Below are positions 50,250 to 59,383 of a stretch of 64,000 nt of DNA, one piece after another (positions within the stretch are counted from its first letter, which is position 1; each line of letters opens with the position of its first letter). The position numbers were made by a program, and so were the translations under genes. The notes under the pieces were generated by a model, which saw only the letters and a program-made list of their open reading frames with translations, did no database searches and was not told the origin of the DNA. Source of the stretch: CAZXSK01 sp964642855 (GTDB lineage: Bacteria; Planctomycetota; Phycisphaerae; SM23-33); assembly GCA_964642855.1 (NCBI GenBank), contig CAZXSK010000004.1:1-64000 (forward strand), given 5' to 3'.

Positions 50250-52193
50250 GTGATCGCACGCGTGCCTGAACAGTTCAGAGTCGTCGTAACGCTGTCAGCC
50301 TTCTTCATGGGGATGCTGTACTCTCCATGCCCGGCCTGGCCCGACTCCGGGATTCCCACACACATCCCACGCAGAGACCTGGTGTCGTATTGGGGTGGTA
50401 ACGGAAATACCCGGGACGCAGCGGGCAGTAACCATGGTCGGGCGTACGGCGGGCTTACATACGTCGAAGGCAAAGAGGGCAAAGCGTTCTCTTTCGACGG
50501 CAGAGACGACCAGGTCATGATCCCCAACAACAGCTCAATCCAGATCACTGGCAGTATGACGCTGGCGTTCTGGATGAAACCTGCCCGGCTGCAGATCCGA
50601 CAGAATCCGGTCTGCAAATCGTACGGAGGCGAGTTCGCCGTCACCCTGGAACCGGATGGCCGGATCACCTCCTACCACGGCCAGTCGGGACAGAACTACG
50701 ATCCGTACCTGGGGCTTACGTCCAAGGGGCGGGTCTCCCTGCATGTGAACCGCCGGGGCAGCAATCCCAAGCCCCTGGAGGCAACCGAGAAGAAGATTCT
50801 CGCACCGAAGGGCCAGTGGACCCACGTGGCCATCGTCCGTGACGCGACGAAGAAGACCGCCGCGATGTACGTCAATGGTAAGCTTGCCGTCAAGGCGAGA
50901 GACCCATTCAGCCCGGCCAGGGCTTCGTCAATGCCGATGTTCATCGGGAACGGGTACGCCAGCCGTTTCCATGGCCTCATCGATGACGTCGGCCTCTGGA
51001 AGCGAGCTCTTACCATGGTGGAGATCCGGGGGCTCTGCGGCGGCGGGGCAGGCTACCCGGAGATCCAACTGGATAGGGAGCGACATGGCGACGTTGTGGT
51101 ACTGGCCAATGGGGATCGTCTGGTCGGCAAGCTGTTGCTCAAGCAAATGACCATGGAAACGGAGTTCGGAGAGATCAGCCTCTCGGACGACCAGATCGTC
51201 GGATTCACTCCTTCGGGAACGGATGCGGGCCGGCTTCGGGTCTTGCTCTCCGACGGCCAGATCGTCACCGGGAAGACTGACAGGAAGACTTTGCGCTTTC
51301 TCTTCTCCGGTACGAACCATCTGGAGGTCCCGCTCAAGGGCGTGTCGTCGGTCGCCTATGGAATCTCGCGCGACAAGCCGAGTCAACCGATGCTCGACAA
51401 ACCCCACGTTCTTCTCCGGGACGAGTCGGTTCTGGCGGTCGACCGGATCCTCTCCTCAATGGTCGCCGAGACGGCGATCGGGAAGCTTGATCTGAAGCAG
51501 ATGTCGCTTCGCTCGATCACCCTGGACTACCGCACGCGGGCGTCAATCCGCACCAGCTATGGTTCCCATCTTCTCGGCCGTCTTCAGGAGAAGAAATTCT
51601 CCCTGCGTCTGGGACTGGGAGCCGAGTATGCTCCGCCGGCAGATGAGGTGCTTTCGATCGTCTGGCCCGGACGGGAGCGAGATCCGGAGAACCACGCGCT
51701 GTTCACGCTTCGCGACGGAAGCCTCGTCAAGGCGGTGTGGAAGCAAGAGGATGTCTCGGTCAAGACGGAGTTCGGAAAGGCCTCGGTCTTCCCGGGCCTG
51801 CTCATGAACATGGACTTCGGCAGCGACCGCGGGGCGGTAACCGTTGCCACCACAGCCTGGGACAACACCTCGCTGCGAGGGACATTGGTGGAGCAGTCTC
51901 TTGCCCTGCAGATCCCTTCGACGGACAAGAAACTCTCGGTAGCCTCATCCGAGGTAGTTTCCGTCACGAGAGAGCTACCGCAAGCTCCACCAGGAATTCG
52001 CAAGCGGATTGACAAGCTGATCTCCCAGCTCGGATCGGCCGAATACGAGCTTCGCGAACAGGCCATGGAGGACCTGGAGAACATGGATATGTTAGCGTTA
52101 TGGCACCTGCAACAGGCCGCCGAGAGTCGGGACACCGAAATCCGCCTTCGGTGTCGATATCTGCTGAGGAAGATCCGGAACTCCAGCAGGTAG
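50250..52193 (+). CDS. secreted LamG protein with six tandem beta repeats and a HEAT-like end
   Basis: A 647-residue protein starting at GTG. Signal-like N-terminus (VVVTLSAFFMGMLYS), then a LamG/concanavalin domain at about 45-235 (KAFSFDGRDDQVMIPNNSSI, MTLAFWMKP, GLIDDVGLWKRALT). From about 265 to 570 come six repeats of 40-60 residues with the pattern hh.L.DG..h.G........h.T..G.h.h....h..h (for example VVVLANGDRLVGK, LRVLLSDGQIVTGK, FTLRDGSLVKAV). The end (SAEYELREQAMEDLENM, AAESRDTEIRLRCRYLLRKI) resembles HEAT repeats. No catalytic motif. Probably an envelope or extracellular scaffold. Confidence 0.72.
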   Translation: MIARVPEQFRVVVTLSAFFMGMLYSPCPAWPDSGIPTHIPRRDLVSYWGGNGNTRDAAGSNHGRAYGGLTYVEGKEGKAFSFDGRDDQVMIPNNSSIQITGSMTLAFWMKPARLQIRQNPVCKSYGGEFAVTLEPDGRITSYHGQSGQNYDPYLGLTSKGRVSLHVNRRGSNPKPLEATEKKILAPKGQWTHVAIVRDATKKTAAMYVNGKLAVKARDPFSPARASSMPMFIGNGYASRFHGLIDDVGLWKRALTMVEIRGLCGGGAGYPEIQLDRERHGDVVVLANGDRLVGKLLLKQMTMETEFGEISLSDDQIVGFTPSGTDAGRLRVLLSDGQIVTGKTDRKTLRFLFSGTNHLEVPLKGVSSVAYGISRDKPSQPMLDKPHVLLRDESVLAVDRILSSMVAETAIGKLDLKQMSLRSITLDYRTRASIRTSYGSHLLGRLQEKKFSLRLGLGAEYAPPADEVLSIVWPGRERDPENHALFTLRDGSLVKAVWKQEDVSVKTEFGKASVFPGLLMNMDFGSDRGAVTVATTAWDNTSLRGTLVEQSLALQIPSTDKKLSVASSEVVSVTRELPQAPPGIRKRIDKLISQLGSAEYELREQAMEDLENMDMLALWHLQQAAESRDTEIRLRCRYLLRKIRNSSR

Positions 52194-52219
52194 GGACTTC
52201 ACCCGAACTGGTCACGAAG

Positions 52220-52513
52220 CTAGAGTTTCTCGTACGCTCGCTCCGCCTTGACGATGGCCTCGCCGAGATACGTAAAAGGCCACTCGTTGATTACCTCGCC
52301 GGCCATGCCCATCGAGCGCTGATCGCGCGGCGGAAGCTCGCCATGGTCCATGGCCTTCTCGATCTTCTCAAAGTTGGACTTCATCACCACGAACTGTTCG
52401 GGAGGCACAAAGAATAGAAGCGGGTCGGGTGAGTCGTCGATCTGCCTGTCGAGCATTCGAATGGCCTTGGCAACCAGGGCCTTTGCTCGCTGTCTGTCAC
52501 TCGCCTCGTCCAT
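52220..52513 (-). CDS. 97-residue protein of unknown function
   Basis: A small soluble protein with strong ribosome-binding site (GGAGGAACC before the ATG). Contains KAIRMLDRQIDDSPDPLLFF and RSMGMAGEVINEWPFTYLGE; no membrane segment or known motif. It follows the GNAT gene by only 15 nt on the same strand, the cupin-GNAT-97-residue group appearing to be an operon. Confidence 0.55.
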   Translation of the reverse strand: MDEASDRQRAKALVAKAIRMLDRQIDDSPDPLLFFVPPEQFVVMKSNFEKIEKAMDHGELPPRDQRSMGMAGEVINEWPFTYLGEAIVKAERAYEKL

Positions 52514-52528
52514 GGTTCCTCCGCATTC

Positions 52529-53098
52529 TCAATACCCCGGTCCGCACAGGTCGATGGTGCCCCGAGGCCACTCTTGTCGTCCGGAGTACCGCATGACCTC
52601 CTCGTCCCAGAAGGGACAGACGTCGGGCTGCTCTGCAAAACTGTCTGTGATTCGGTTGCTCACCTTGCGAGCCCCCATGGATTCATAGAAGCCCCGGACC
52701 GACTTGCTGGTCTGGAACAGACAGTGCGGAAACGCCCCCCGATCCACGAGGTCAAAAGCCGCACGCACGACGATTCTGCCCAGACCTCTGCCCCGGACCT
52801 CAGGAATGCTGAACACACCGGCCAGGCCAAGTACATCCATCGGGGCTTGTTCCGTTCGGACCCGCCGACCAAATACCTTGGCATGCGCGAGGATCTCCGG
52901 TCCGTCTCGCACCACGATCAGTCGACACCTGCCCCCGGGCACTGGCGCAGGTGCCTGCAGTTCCTTGCGAAGCTTCCTGGCCATGGGCTCGGGAGTCTTG
53001 CATTCCCTCGGCCAGATCCTGCACGACCATCGAGCGATGACCAGCAGATCACCATCGGTGCAGGTATCGCCATCGATCCATTCCACGGGATAGCGCAT
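52529..53098 (-). CDS. GNAT-family N-acetyltransferase
   Basis: A 189-residue GNAT protein: CRLIVVRDGPEILAHAKVFG, VFSIPEVRGRGLGRIVVRAA (acetyl-CoA motif RGRGLGR) and SVRGFYESMGARKVSN. The ATG at 53098 gives the normal N-terminus; a TTG at 53113 closer to GGAAG is an alternative. It begins 16 nt after the cupin stop. Confidence 0.8.
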   Translation of the reverse strand: MRYPVEWIDGDTCTDGDLLVIARWSCRIWPRECKTPEPMARKLRKELQAPAPVPGGRCRLIVVRDGPEILAHAKVFGRRVRTEQAPMDVLGLAGVFSIPEVRGRGLGRIVVRAAFDLVDRGAFPHCLFQTSKSVRGFYESMGARKVSNRITDSFAEQPDVCPFWDEEVMRYSGRQEWPRGTIDLCGPGY

Positions 53099-53114
53099 CA
53101 GGCGGACACCCAAG

Positions 53115-53444
53115 TCAGGCGGCTTCCCACCAGATGGCCGCCCACAGGAGAGGCCGGTCCCCGGCTGGTTCGATTGTGTGCATTCGATTTGCAGGAATGC
53201 CGACGACTTGGCCCGGCTCGACCCGCGTGGTCTCCTGGCCGATGGTCATACTCGCAGAGCCCTGGAGGATCACGTAGATTTCGACGTCATCGTGCTTGTG
53301 GGCCTCCATCCTGCCACCGGGCTGGAGGTACCCATACGCCGCCCCAAAAGGCGCTTCCATGCCTTCCGGCAGGAACTCCTCGGAAAGAATCGTCCCACCG
53401 TGGGCGTTCTTTGCGGTCTCCTTCACAAATCTTCTGATATCCAT
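53115..53444 (-). CDS. cupin-domain protein
   Basis: A 109-residue single cupin barrel: YLQPGGRMEAHKHDDVEIYV (motif 1: H..H...E) and GIPANRMHTIEPAGDRPL (motif 2 with His), which would bind a divalent metal. GGAGAG precedes the ATG. Such small cupins are often auxiliary sugar-binding or isomerase-like proteins; the substrate is unknown. Confidence 0.8.
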   Translation of the reverse strand: MDIRRFVKETAKNAHGGTILSEEFLPEGMEAPFGAAYGYLQPGGRMEAHKHDDVEIYVILQGSASMTIGQETTRVEPGQVVGIPANRMHTIEPAGDRPLLWAAIWWEAA

Positions 53445-53543
53445 GGTCACTCTCCATAGGTTTGCCGAACCATTGTCGCCATTGCCTCCAACCGTTTGCA
53501 AGCACGTGAGGCCCTACAATTTGCAGACGGGGAGGAGCATGCG

Positions 53544-54191
53544 ATGCCTGATCTCAGCGACATTCGAAAAAACTATGGAAACAAGCCACTTCGAAAGCAG
53601 GATCTGCGGAATGACCCGCTGGAGCAACTGAAGATGTGGCTGAAGGAAGCGATCGAAATCAACCGCGGGCCCTGGTATGAGGCGAACGCCGTTTCTCTGG
53701 CAACGGCTTCCGGTGACGGAATGCCCAACGTAAGAACCGTGCTGCTCAAGGAGATTGACCACGAAGGTCTGATTTTCTACACCAATCTGCAAAGCACCAA
53801 GGCGAGAGAGCTCAGAGAGAATCCCCGTGCGGCGATTGTTTTCCACTGGGCTCAGATCAATCGGCAAGTGAGGGTACAGGGAGAGGTGGAACAGGTTTCG
53901 CGAGACAAGGCTGCCGAGTACTTCGCCAGTCGCCCCCGGGGCAGCCAGCTCGGCGCGATTGTGTCTCGCCAGAGCGAGCTGATCGACTCCCGAGAGCAAT
54001 TGGAAAGTCGGATCGAGGAAGCCGCTGCCAAGTACGACGGGCGCGATGTCCCGATGCCCGAATTCTGGGGAGGCTACCGGCTGGTGCCGGACAGCATCGA
54101 GTTCTGGCAGGGACGCGACAGCCGACTGCACGATCGTCTGCGGTATTGCAGGGACGGGCCTGAGTGGATCATCGAGAGACTGTCTCCCTGA
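53544..54191 (+). CDS. pdxH: pyridoxamine 5'-phosphate oxidase
   Basis: FMN-dependent oxidase that makes pyridoxal 5'-phosphate. The 215-residue protein matches PdxH throughout: PLEQLKMWLKEAIE, EANAVSLATASGDGMPNVRT, VLLKEIDHEGLIFYTNLQST, RQVRVQGEVEQVS, RPRGSQLGAIVSRQSELI and the end EFWQGRDSRLHDRLRY. GGGGAGGAG lies just before the ATG at 53544. Divergent from the cupin operon. Confidence 0.93.
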   Translation: MPDLSDIRKNYGNKPLRKQDLRNDPLEQLKMWLKEAIEINRGPWYEANAVSLATASGDGMPNVRTVLLKEIDHEGLIFYTNLQSTKARELRENPRAAIVFHWAQINRQVRVQGEVEQVSRDKAAEYFASRPRGSQLGAIVSRQSELIDSREQLESRIEEAAAKYDGRDVPMPEFWGGYRLVPDSIEFWQGRDSRLHDRLRYCRDGPEWIIERLSP

Positions 54192-54195
54192 GAGA

Positions 54196-55209
54196 TCAGC
54201 CCAGCTCCACGAACTGTCCCGTGTCGCCGGCGTCGCGAGCTCGGAGACAGACCTCGGTGATACGCAGACTCTCGGCCGTTGTAACCAGCCCTTCATCATT
54301 ACGCCGGCCGGCCAGGTGGTCGATGAATTCACCCACGAGATCGCGCGGCGGGGGTGGCTGCAGTTCCTCCGTGCCTTCGGGAGTCAGCAGCATCGTTCGT
54401 GTGCCTTCGTCGACAACTTCGACCACGCCAGATTCCCCCGCGACGCGAAGCCGGTCATCTCCCCACGTGCGCTTCTCGTCGGGCCCGCCCGGCCAGGGCC
54501 TGAGGTAGTCGAACGCGATCGTCGCATGGCCGCCACCGACGAAGTCCAAGATCAGCCCGCCGGAGTCTTCCATGCCCGGATGCGTCGGATGCGCCTGGTT
54601 CGACAGCGTCGCAGCAACGCGGGCATACTCCTTTCCGGCCACCCACGAAACGAAGTCCAGCGCATGGACCGCCTGCCAGCCAATGCTCCCACCGTATGTT
54701 TCGCGCGTCTTGTAGTACTCGTCCCGGGTGGCAAAGGGGTAGGACTTCTGGCCGAAGGCAAAGATCGGACGGCCGATCCTGCCCTCCGCGACCGCATCCC
54801 TTGCTGCAAGGAACGCCGGGCTCATCCGAGTGGTCAGCAGCGCGACGACGCTCTTGCCGTTTTCCTGAATACTCTCCCGGAGAGTATGGAAATCGTCCCA
54901 TGTGGTAGCCAGCGGCTTCTCGGACACGACATGAGCGCCGCCTCGAACGGCCTGGTTCGAAATCGCCGCCAATCGGTACAACGGGACGAACACACCAACG
55001 ACGTCCGCGTCTACTTCTTCCAGAAGCGCCTCTGGCTGCTCGAATACCGGGACTCCGGCATGCACAGCGGGGTGCTTTCCGGCGTAGCCCAACGGGTCGT
55101 CGTCGCCCCACGGGGCAACGGCTACGATCTCTGCTCCGACATGCCTATGGACACTGTCCAACAGTGTCCCGACGTGTCCGTAGGAACCAATGACTGCTAC
55201 CTTGAGCAT
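54196..55209 (-). CDS. Gfo/Idh/MocA-family oxidoreductase
   Basis: A 337-residue NAD(P)-dependent dehydrogenase: VAVIGSYGHVGTLLDSVHRH Rossmann start, SEKPLATTWDD with the catalytic-region Lys, and GGSIGWQAVHALDFVSWVAG in the substrate domain. Substrates are typically sugars or cyclitols. The ATG at 55209 has GGAGTGGAAG; two earlier in-frame ATGs (55227 and further) lack better sites. Convergent with pdxH, 4 nt between stops. It is clearly distinct from the basic-tailed copy at 31.6 kb. Confidence 0.85.
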   Translation of the reverse strand: MLKVAVIGSYGHVGTLLDSVHRHVGAEIVAVAPWGDDDPLGYAGKHPAVHAGVPVFEQPEALLEEVDADVVGVFVPLYRLAAISNQAVRGGAHVVSEKPLATTWDDFHTLRESIQENGKSVVALLTTRMSPAFLAARDAVAEGRIGRPIFAFGQKSYPFATRDEYYKTRETYGGSIGWQAVHALDFVSWVAGKEYARVAATLSNQAHPTHPGMEDSGGLILDFVGGGHATIAFDYLRPWPGGPDEKRTWGDDRLRVAGESGVVEVVDEGTRTMLLTPEGTEELQPPPPRDLVGEFIDHLAGRRNDEGLVTTAESLRITEVCLRARDAGDTGQFVELG

Positions 55210-55330
55210 TCTTCCACTCCGTTTCATGCCTGCAGATACTCGGGAGATCCCGGGAGCACCCATGCCATCGTTCCGCCTTGCCCCCAACGCGTACGACGGC
55301 GAAAACCTGTCCCACGCGGGCGGCAGCCGG

Positions 55331-56209
55331 TCAGGTGAAGATCACTGAGGCGTAGCCCACCGTGGTGTCATCCGGATCGCCCGGGTACTGCTCATGCACG
55401 ATCCGATAGCTGTTGGTGTACTCCAGAATCGTCCCACGGGAAGCACCAAGCCGCTTGCACGCAGCGATCGTAGCTGCGATGGCACCGGCCCCGCAGGCAT
55501 TCTGGCGTTGCTCCGCCTCGGGCACGACCTTCTCTGCGGCCATGTTTCGAATCAGATCAAGCATCCGCTGATCGTTCTGGCTGGCATAGTGCTCGCTGTC
55601 GGCTCCGCGACCCCCGGGAGCGGGAAAGTGGCCTCCATGGTGAGTCAGGTCAGTGCTCCCGATCAGGCAGACGCTCTCGCTCTCCCAACTGGCCAGGACG
55701 TCGCCCACAGCCTGGCCGATCGCCACAGCGATCGATGCGGGAGGAACGGCAATGGGCAGGATACGGGTCTCGGGCATGGCCAGCTTCAACAAAGGCACTT
55801 GGACCTCAAGAGAATGCTCCATTGCGTGGGCATCGGGATTGGATCGCATCAGGTCGTCGCCGGCCTGGAGAAGCTCATCGGCGAGATCTTCGTCGACCGG
55901 AACGTCTCCGATGGGCGTCTGCCAACTGCCGGATGCATAGACTTCGCCCAGCCGGACGCGACCGGTGTGGTCCGCCCCGAACAGGACGACGGTATCGGGG
56001 CTCTCCACCTCCGCAATCGCGCGCATCGTCAGGGCGGCGAGCGACCCCGAGAAGGCCCATCCCGCATGCGGCACAAGGCCGCCGGCGATCGAGGCGGGCA
56101 AGTCCCTGGGCAGGTCTGCCTCATCAAGAAGCTGCTGGGCGTGCGCCCGGCAGGCACTGGGAGAGGCTTCGTAGAAAGCTCCGGCTCGTACGGGTTGGCG
56201 AACTGGCAT
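55331..56209 (-). CDS. MEMO1-family protein (AmmeMemoRadiSam system protein B)
   Basis: A 292-residue protein of the MEMO/class III extradiol-dioxygenase-like fold. Signatures: RQPVRAGAFYEASPSACRAH, GLVPHAGWAFSGSLAALTMR, LFGADHTGR, MEHSLEVQVPLLKLA and STDLTHHGGHFP. In bacteria it usually sits with an AMMECR1 protein and a radical SAM enzyme, neither of which is nearby. The ATG at 56209 is chosen on family length; GGGAACC precedes it. Confidence 0.85.
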   Translation of the reverse strand: MPVRQPVRAGAFYEASPSACRAHAQQLLDEADLPRDLPASIAGGLVPHAGWAFSGSLAALTMRAIAEVESPDTVVLFGADHTGRVRLGEVYASGSWQTPIGDVPVDEDLADELLQAGDDLMRSNPDAHAMEHSLEVQVPLLKLAMPETRILPIAVPPASIAVAIGQAVGDVLASWESESVCLIGSTDLTHHGGHFPAPGGRGADSEHYASQNDQRMLDLIRNMAAEKVVPEAEQRQNACGAGAIAATIAACKRLGASRGTILEYTNSYRIVHEQYPGDPDDTTVGYASVIFT

Positions 56210-56383
56210 CGTGTCGGTTCCCGGTCCAAAAACGGTGGCTAGGTTCGTCGCGTTGCTGTATGATCTTCTCGGGCACTTCTGTTCGGCGGGGCCGGTTCTG
56301 TAAGTCCGGTTACTCCCGACAGCAAGGCCCATTTGTGATTATTATACGCGATCCATGCGACCCACCGTAAAGAAGGTAGAAGG

Positions 56384-56851
56384 ATGCCCCCCAAAGATGA
56401 CCACGTAGACGCGTTGGAGGCGATGGCCTCCGGTGAAGACATCGCCCAACCGGCGGAGGCCGAGACCCAGGAGCATGAACCCCAGTGCGACACCGAAGCC
56501 GGCAGCCACGATCCGGCCGAGCCCTCTCCCTTTGACTCTCCGGCCGCCCAGACCAGCCCTGCTGCCGCGGCTGAGGCGAGGCGAGCCCGACAGGCCAAGC
56601 TGAAGAGAGCGGCAGCTGCCAATACCGCCATGCACTTCAAGAAGACGCTCACGCCCCTGCTGCTGGTTGCGGGAATCCTGCTGATCCTGATGGGGGGGGT
56701 TGCGTTGCTGATGGTCGGCGACAGGTCGGCCGGTGGCCTGAGTTCCGGTGCGATCAAGGCGTTGTGCTTCGCCGCCTTTCCTCTCGGTGCACTGCTCATT
56801 GCCGGGGCATGGTGGATGCATCGAGACACCGGAAGCACCGAGGACAGGTAG
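56384..56851 (+). CDS. small membrane protein of unknown function
   Basis: A 155-residue protein: an acidic, Ala/Pro-rich cytoplasmic stretch (AEAETQEHEPQCDTEAGSHD), a short coiled segment and two transmembrane helices (LTPLLLVAGILLILMGGVAL; FAAFPLGALLIAGAWWM). AAGGTAGAAGG precedes the ATG. First gene of the rightward group that continues with pgsA and ribBA. Confidence 0.6.
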   Translation: MPPKDDHVDALEAMASGEDIAQPAEAETQEHEPQCDTEAGSHDPAEPSPFDSPAAQTSPAAAAEARRARQAKLKRAAAANTAMHFKKTLTPLLLVAGILLILMGGVALLMVGDRSAGGLSSGAIKALCFAAFPLGALLIAGAWWMHRDTGSTEDR

Positions 56852-56901
56852 GTAGGTCAAGACATGTCTCCGATCTGGGAAAGGAAGACCGGCAACCGAC
56901 G

Positions 56902-57543
56902 GTGACTGCAGAGAAATCCAACAGAATCCGGATCTGGAGAGCGCTCACCTGGCCGAACCGAATCAGCATCGGACGACTGCTTCTGATTCCACCGTTCGTC
57001 CTCCTGCTGATCAACATCCAGCAGTGGCCCTGGGCCCGAACTGCCGCGATCGTGATCTTTGTGGCCATGGCACTTTCGGACGCGGTCGATGGCTTCCTTG
57101 CCCGTAAACTGGAGCAGACCACGAGGCTGGGAGCCATCCTCGACCCGATCGCTGACAAGGCACTGATCATCGTTTCGGTGGTGCTGCTGTCGCTGGAAAC
57201 CACTTCTGTGCCGGGTTCGAGATTACCCAACTGGGTGGCCGTCGCGGTGGTTGGCAAAGATCTGTGGGTCATCCTCGGGTTCACGATTGTGTACCTGGTG
57301 ACCGACCGATTCCGGGTGCATGCCGTCTGGGCGGGGAAACTCGCCACGGCCTGCCAGTTGATTCTGGTCATCTCGGTCCTGGTCTCGCCGGAGTTGGACG
57401 ACATGCACGCGGGGCTCGGCGCCGGCCTGGTGAACGTTTTGGGCTGGTTGGTAGTCGTCATCTCGGTACTCGCCGTGGTAAGCTATACAAGACTCGGGCT
57501 TCACTTCGTCATGGAGGACCAGAAGCCTCTGGACGAATCCTGA
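56902..57543 (+). CDS. pgsA: CDP-diacylglycerol--glycerol-3-phosphate 3-phosphatidyltransferase
   Basis: CDP-alcohol phosphotransferase making phosphatidylglycerophosphate. The signature DG..AR........G...D...D reads in DAVDGFLARKLEQTTRLGAI, then LDPIADK. WPNRISIGRLLLIPPF is the typical N-terminus, and there are five or six transmembrane helices. GTG 56902 gives 213 residues; an ATG at 56864 in another frame begins a 13-codon ORF whose TGA overlaps this GTG. The stop overlaps an alternative ATG of ribBA (TGATG). Confidence 0.88.
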   Translation: MTAEKSNRIRIWRALTWPNRISIGRLLLIPPFVLLLINIQQWPWARTAAIVIFVAMALSDAVDGFLARKLEQTTRLGAILDPIADKALIIVSVVLLSLETTSVPGSRLPNWVAVAVVGKDLWVILGFTIVYLVTDRFRVHAVWAGKLATACQLILVISVLVSPELDDMHAGLGAGLVNVLGWLVVVISVLAVVSYTRLGLHFVMEDQKPLDES

Positions 57544-57593
57544 TGACAAATGAACCTCAGCCGGGCGTCCGCACTACCGCCCAAGGAACACCG

Positions 57594-58853
57594 ATGCTCA
57601 GCCCGATACCGGACATTCTCGAGGACCTTCGCCAAGGGAAGATGATCGTCCTGGTCGACGACGAAGCTCGTGAGAACGAGGGAGACCTTGTCTGCGCAGG
57701 GCAGTTCGCCACGCCAGAGATCGTGAACTTCATGGCCCGATTCGGCCGGGGGCTGATCTGCGTGCCGATCACACAGCAGCGTTCTGCGGAGTTGAATCTC
57801 CCGCCCCAGACACACGGCAACGACGCCCTCCACGGCACGGCGTTTACCGTTTCGGTCGACGCAGCAACGGGAGTCACCACGGGCATCTCCGCTGCCGACC
57901 GCGCACGCGCCATCGAAATCCTCTATCGCGACGACGCGTCACCGGCTGATCTCGTCAGGCCGGGGCACGTCTTCCCGATCTGCGCACGCGAGGGCGGAGT
58001 CCTCGTCCGGGCTGGACAGACCGAAGGAGCCGTCGACCTCGCCCGCATGGCCGGACTGACACCGGTTGGCGTGATCTGCGAAATCATGAAAGACGACGGC
58101 ACAATGGCCCGCCGCGACGATCTGGAGGTCTTCTGCAGGGAGCACCAACTGAAGATGTGCTCCGTAGCCGACATCATCCGGTATCGTCTGCAGTCAGAAA
58201 AACTCATCCGCCGCGAAGTCGAGATCCCCATCCAATTGGAAGCGGGGGAATTCCGCCTCATCGCCTATACCTCCCTGGTGGATCCCGAGCCGCACCTTGC
58301 GCTCTGCCTCGGCGGCGTGGGGGAACTCGACGACCGCGGTAAGCCGATCCCACACCCGGACCCCGTCCTCGTACGGGTCCACAGCGAGTGCCTCACTGGA
58401 GACGTCCTGGGCTCGCTGCGATGCGACTGCGGGCCGCAGCTTCGCACCGCGCTGAACCGCATCGCACAGGTGGGCAAGGGCGCCCTGATCTATGTCCGTC
58501 AGGAGGGCCGGGGAATCGGCCTGGTCAACAAGCTCAAAGCCTACAAGCTGCAGATCGAGCAAGGCATGGATACCGTCGAAGCCAACCTCCATCTCGGGTT
58601 CGAAGCCGACCGCAGAGATTACGGCATCGGCAACCAGATCCTCCGCGACCTCGGCCTGTCGAGCCTGCGCATCATGACCAACAACCCCCGCAAGATCTAC
58701 GGGCTGGAAGGCTATGGCCTGAAGATTACCGAACGCGTTCCGCTGGAGATTCCCGCCCACGAACACAATTGCGCCTACCTCCAAACCAAACACGAGAAAC
58801 TAGGCCACATGCTCGAGCAGTTCGGCAAAGGCAAAGGACGGCTGGAACCATGA
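57594..58853 (+). CDS. ribBA: bifunctional 3,4-dihydroxy-2-butanone 4-phosphate synthase / GTP cyclohydrolase II
   Basis: Supplies both precursors of riboflavin. The first 200 residues are RibB (LRQGKMIVLVDDEARENEGD, RFGRGLICVPITQQRSAELN, RPGHVFPICAREGGVLVRAG, GVICEIMKDDGTMAR); the remainder is RibA with the zinc site in SECLTGDVLGSLRCDCGPQL and RQEGRGIGLVNKLKAY. ATG 57594 fits the family N-terminus and has AAGGAA; ATG 57543, overlapping the pgsA stop, would add 17 residues. The product lumazine is made by ribH at 49 kb. Confidence 0.95.
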   Translation: MLSPIPDILEDLRQGKMIVLVDDEARENEGDLVCAGQFATPEIVNFMARFGRGLICVPITQQRSAELNLPPQTHGNDALHGTAFTVSVDAATGVTTGISAADRARAIEILYRDDASPADLVRPGHVFPICAREGGVLVRAGQTEGAVDLARMAGLTPVGVICEIMKDDGTMARRDDLEVFCREHQLKMCSVADIIRYRLQSEKLIRREVEIPIQLEAGEFRLIAYTSLVDPEPHLALCLGGVGELDDRGKPIPHPDPVLVRVHSECLTGDVLGSLRCDCGPQLRTALNRIAQVGKGALIYVRQEGRGIGLVNKLKAYKLQIEQGMDTVEANLHLGFEADRRDYGIGNQILRDLGLSSLRIMTNNPRKIYGLEGYGLKITERVPLEIPAHEHNCAYLQTKHEKLGHMLEQFGKGKGRLEP

Positions 58854-59329
58854 GTTCACCCCGTCTGATATCCATCCTGGCAATCGGGACTGCGATGCTC
58901 GCCCTGACAGGCTGCGGTTTCGGCAATCCCGAGGGGCCCCGCGTGGTGGGCAGTCTGATGTTCAGCAATGACGAGGTCCAACTCGGAGTCGCCCCGTTCG
59001 CACACCAGCCTCAAACGGAGCCTGAGATCCGCTCAGCTGAAGTGCGTGTGTCGGGCCGACGGATTCCCATCGAAGTTGACGTGGATCCCTGGGCTGAGGA
59101 ACTCGCAATGGGTCGCTCGCTGTCGTTCTCCGCGCCCCATGCCGGGAGCTTCGACCTGGTACTGCATGTGATCCATAACGGCAGTCGGTTCCGAATCGTC
59201 GTGCCCTTCGAACTGAAGGAAGACAGCGATCTCTGGAAGTGGCAGCGATCCCAGGAGCGGGTGATCTTGCTCGGCCCGGCCGAACCCTTCCCGCAACGGT
59301 CGCGAGAGGAAGCTGCCGAAGCCCCATAG
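58850..59329 (+). CDS. small lipoprotein
   Basis: A 159-residue predicted lipoprotein; lipobox LTGC with Cys22. The ATG overlaps the ribBA TGA (ATGA), so it is coupled to that gene. The mature part is beta-rich (RSAEVRVSGRRIPIEVDVD, GSFDLVLHVIHNGSRFRIVV) and resembles an immunoglobulin-like fold; no family recognised. Confidence 0.65.
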   Translation: MSSPRLISILAIGTAMLALTGCGFGNPEGPRVVGSLMFSNDEVQLGVAPFAHQPQTEPEIRSAEVRVSGRRIPIEVDVDPWAEELAMGRSLSFSAPHAGSFDLVLHVIHNGSRFRIVVPFELKEDSDLWKWQRSQERVILLGPAEPFPQRSREEAAEAP

Positions 59330-59383
59330 CGAAGCCGGACGAAAGACCGGCCACGCATTGCACACAACACAGGGAGGCCCTAC

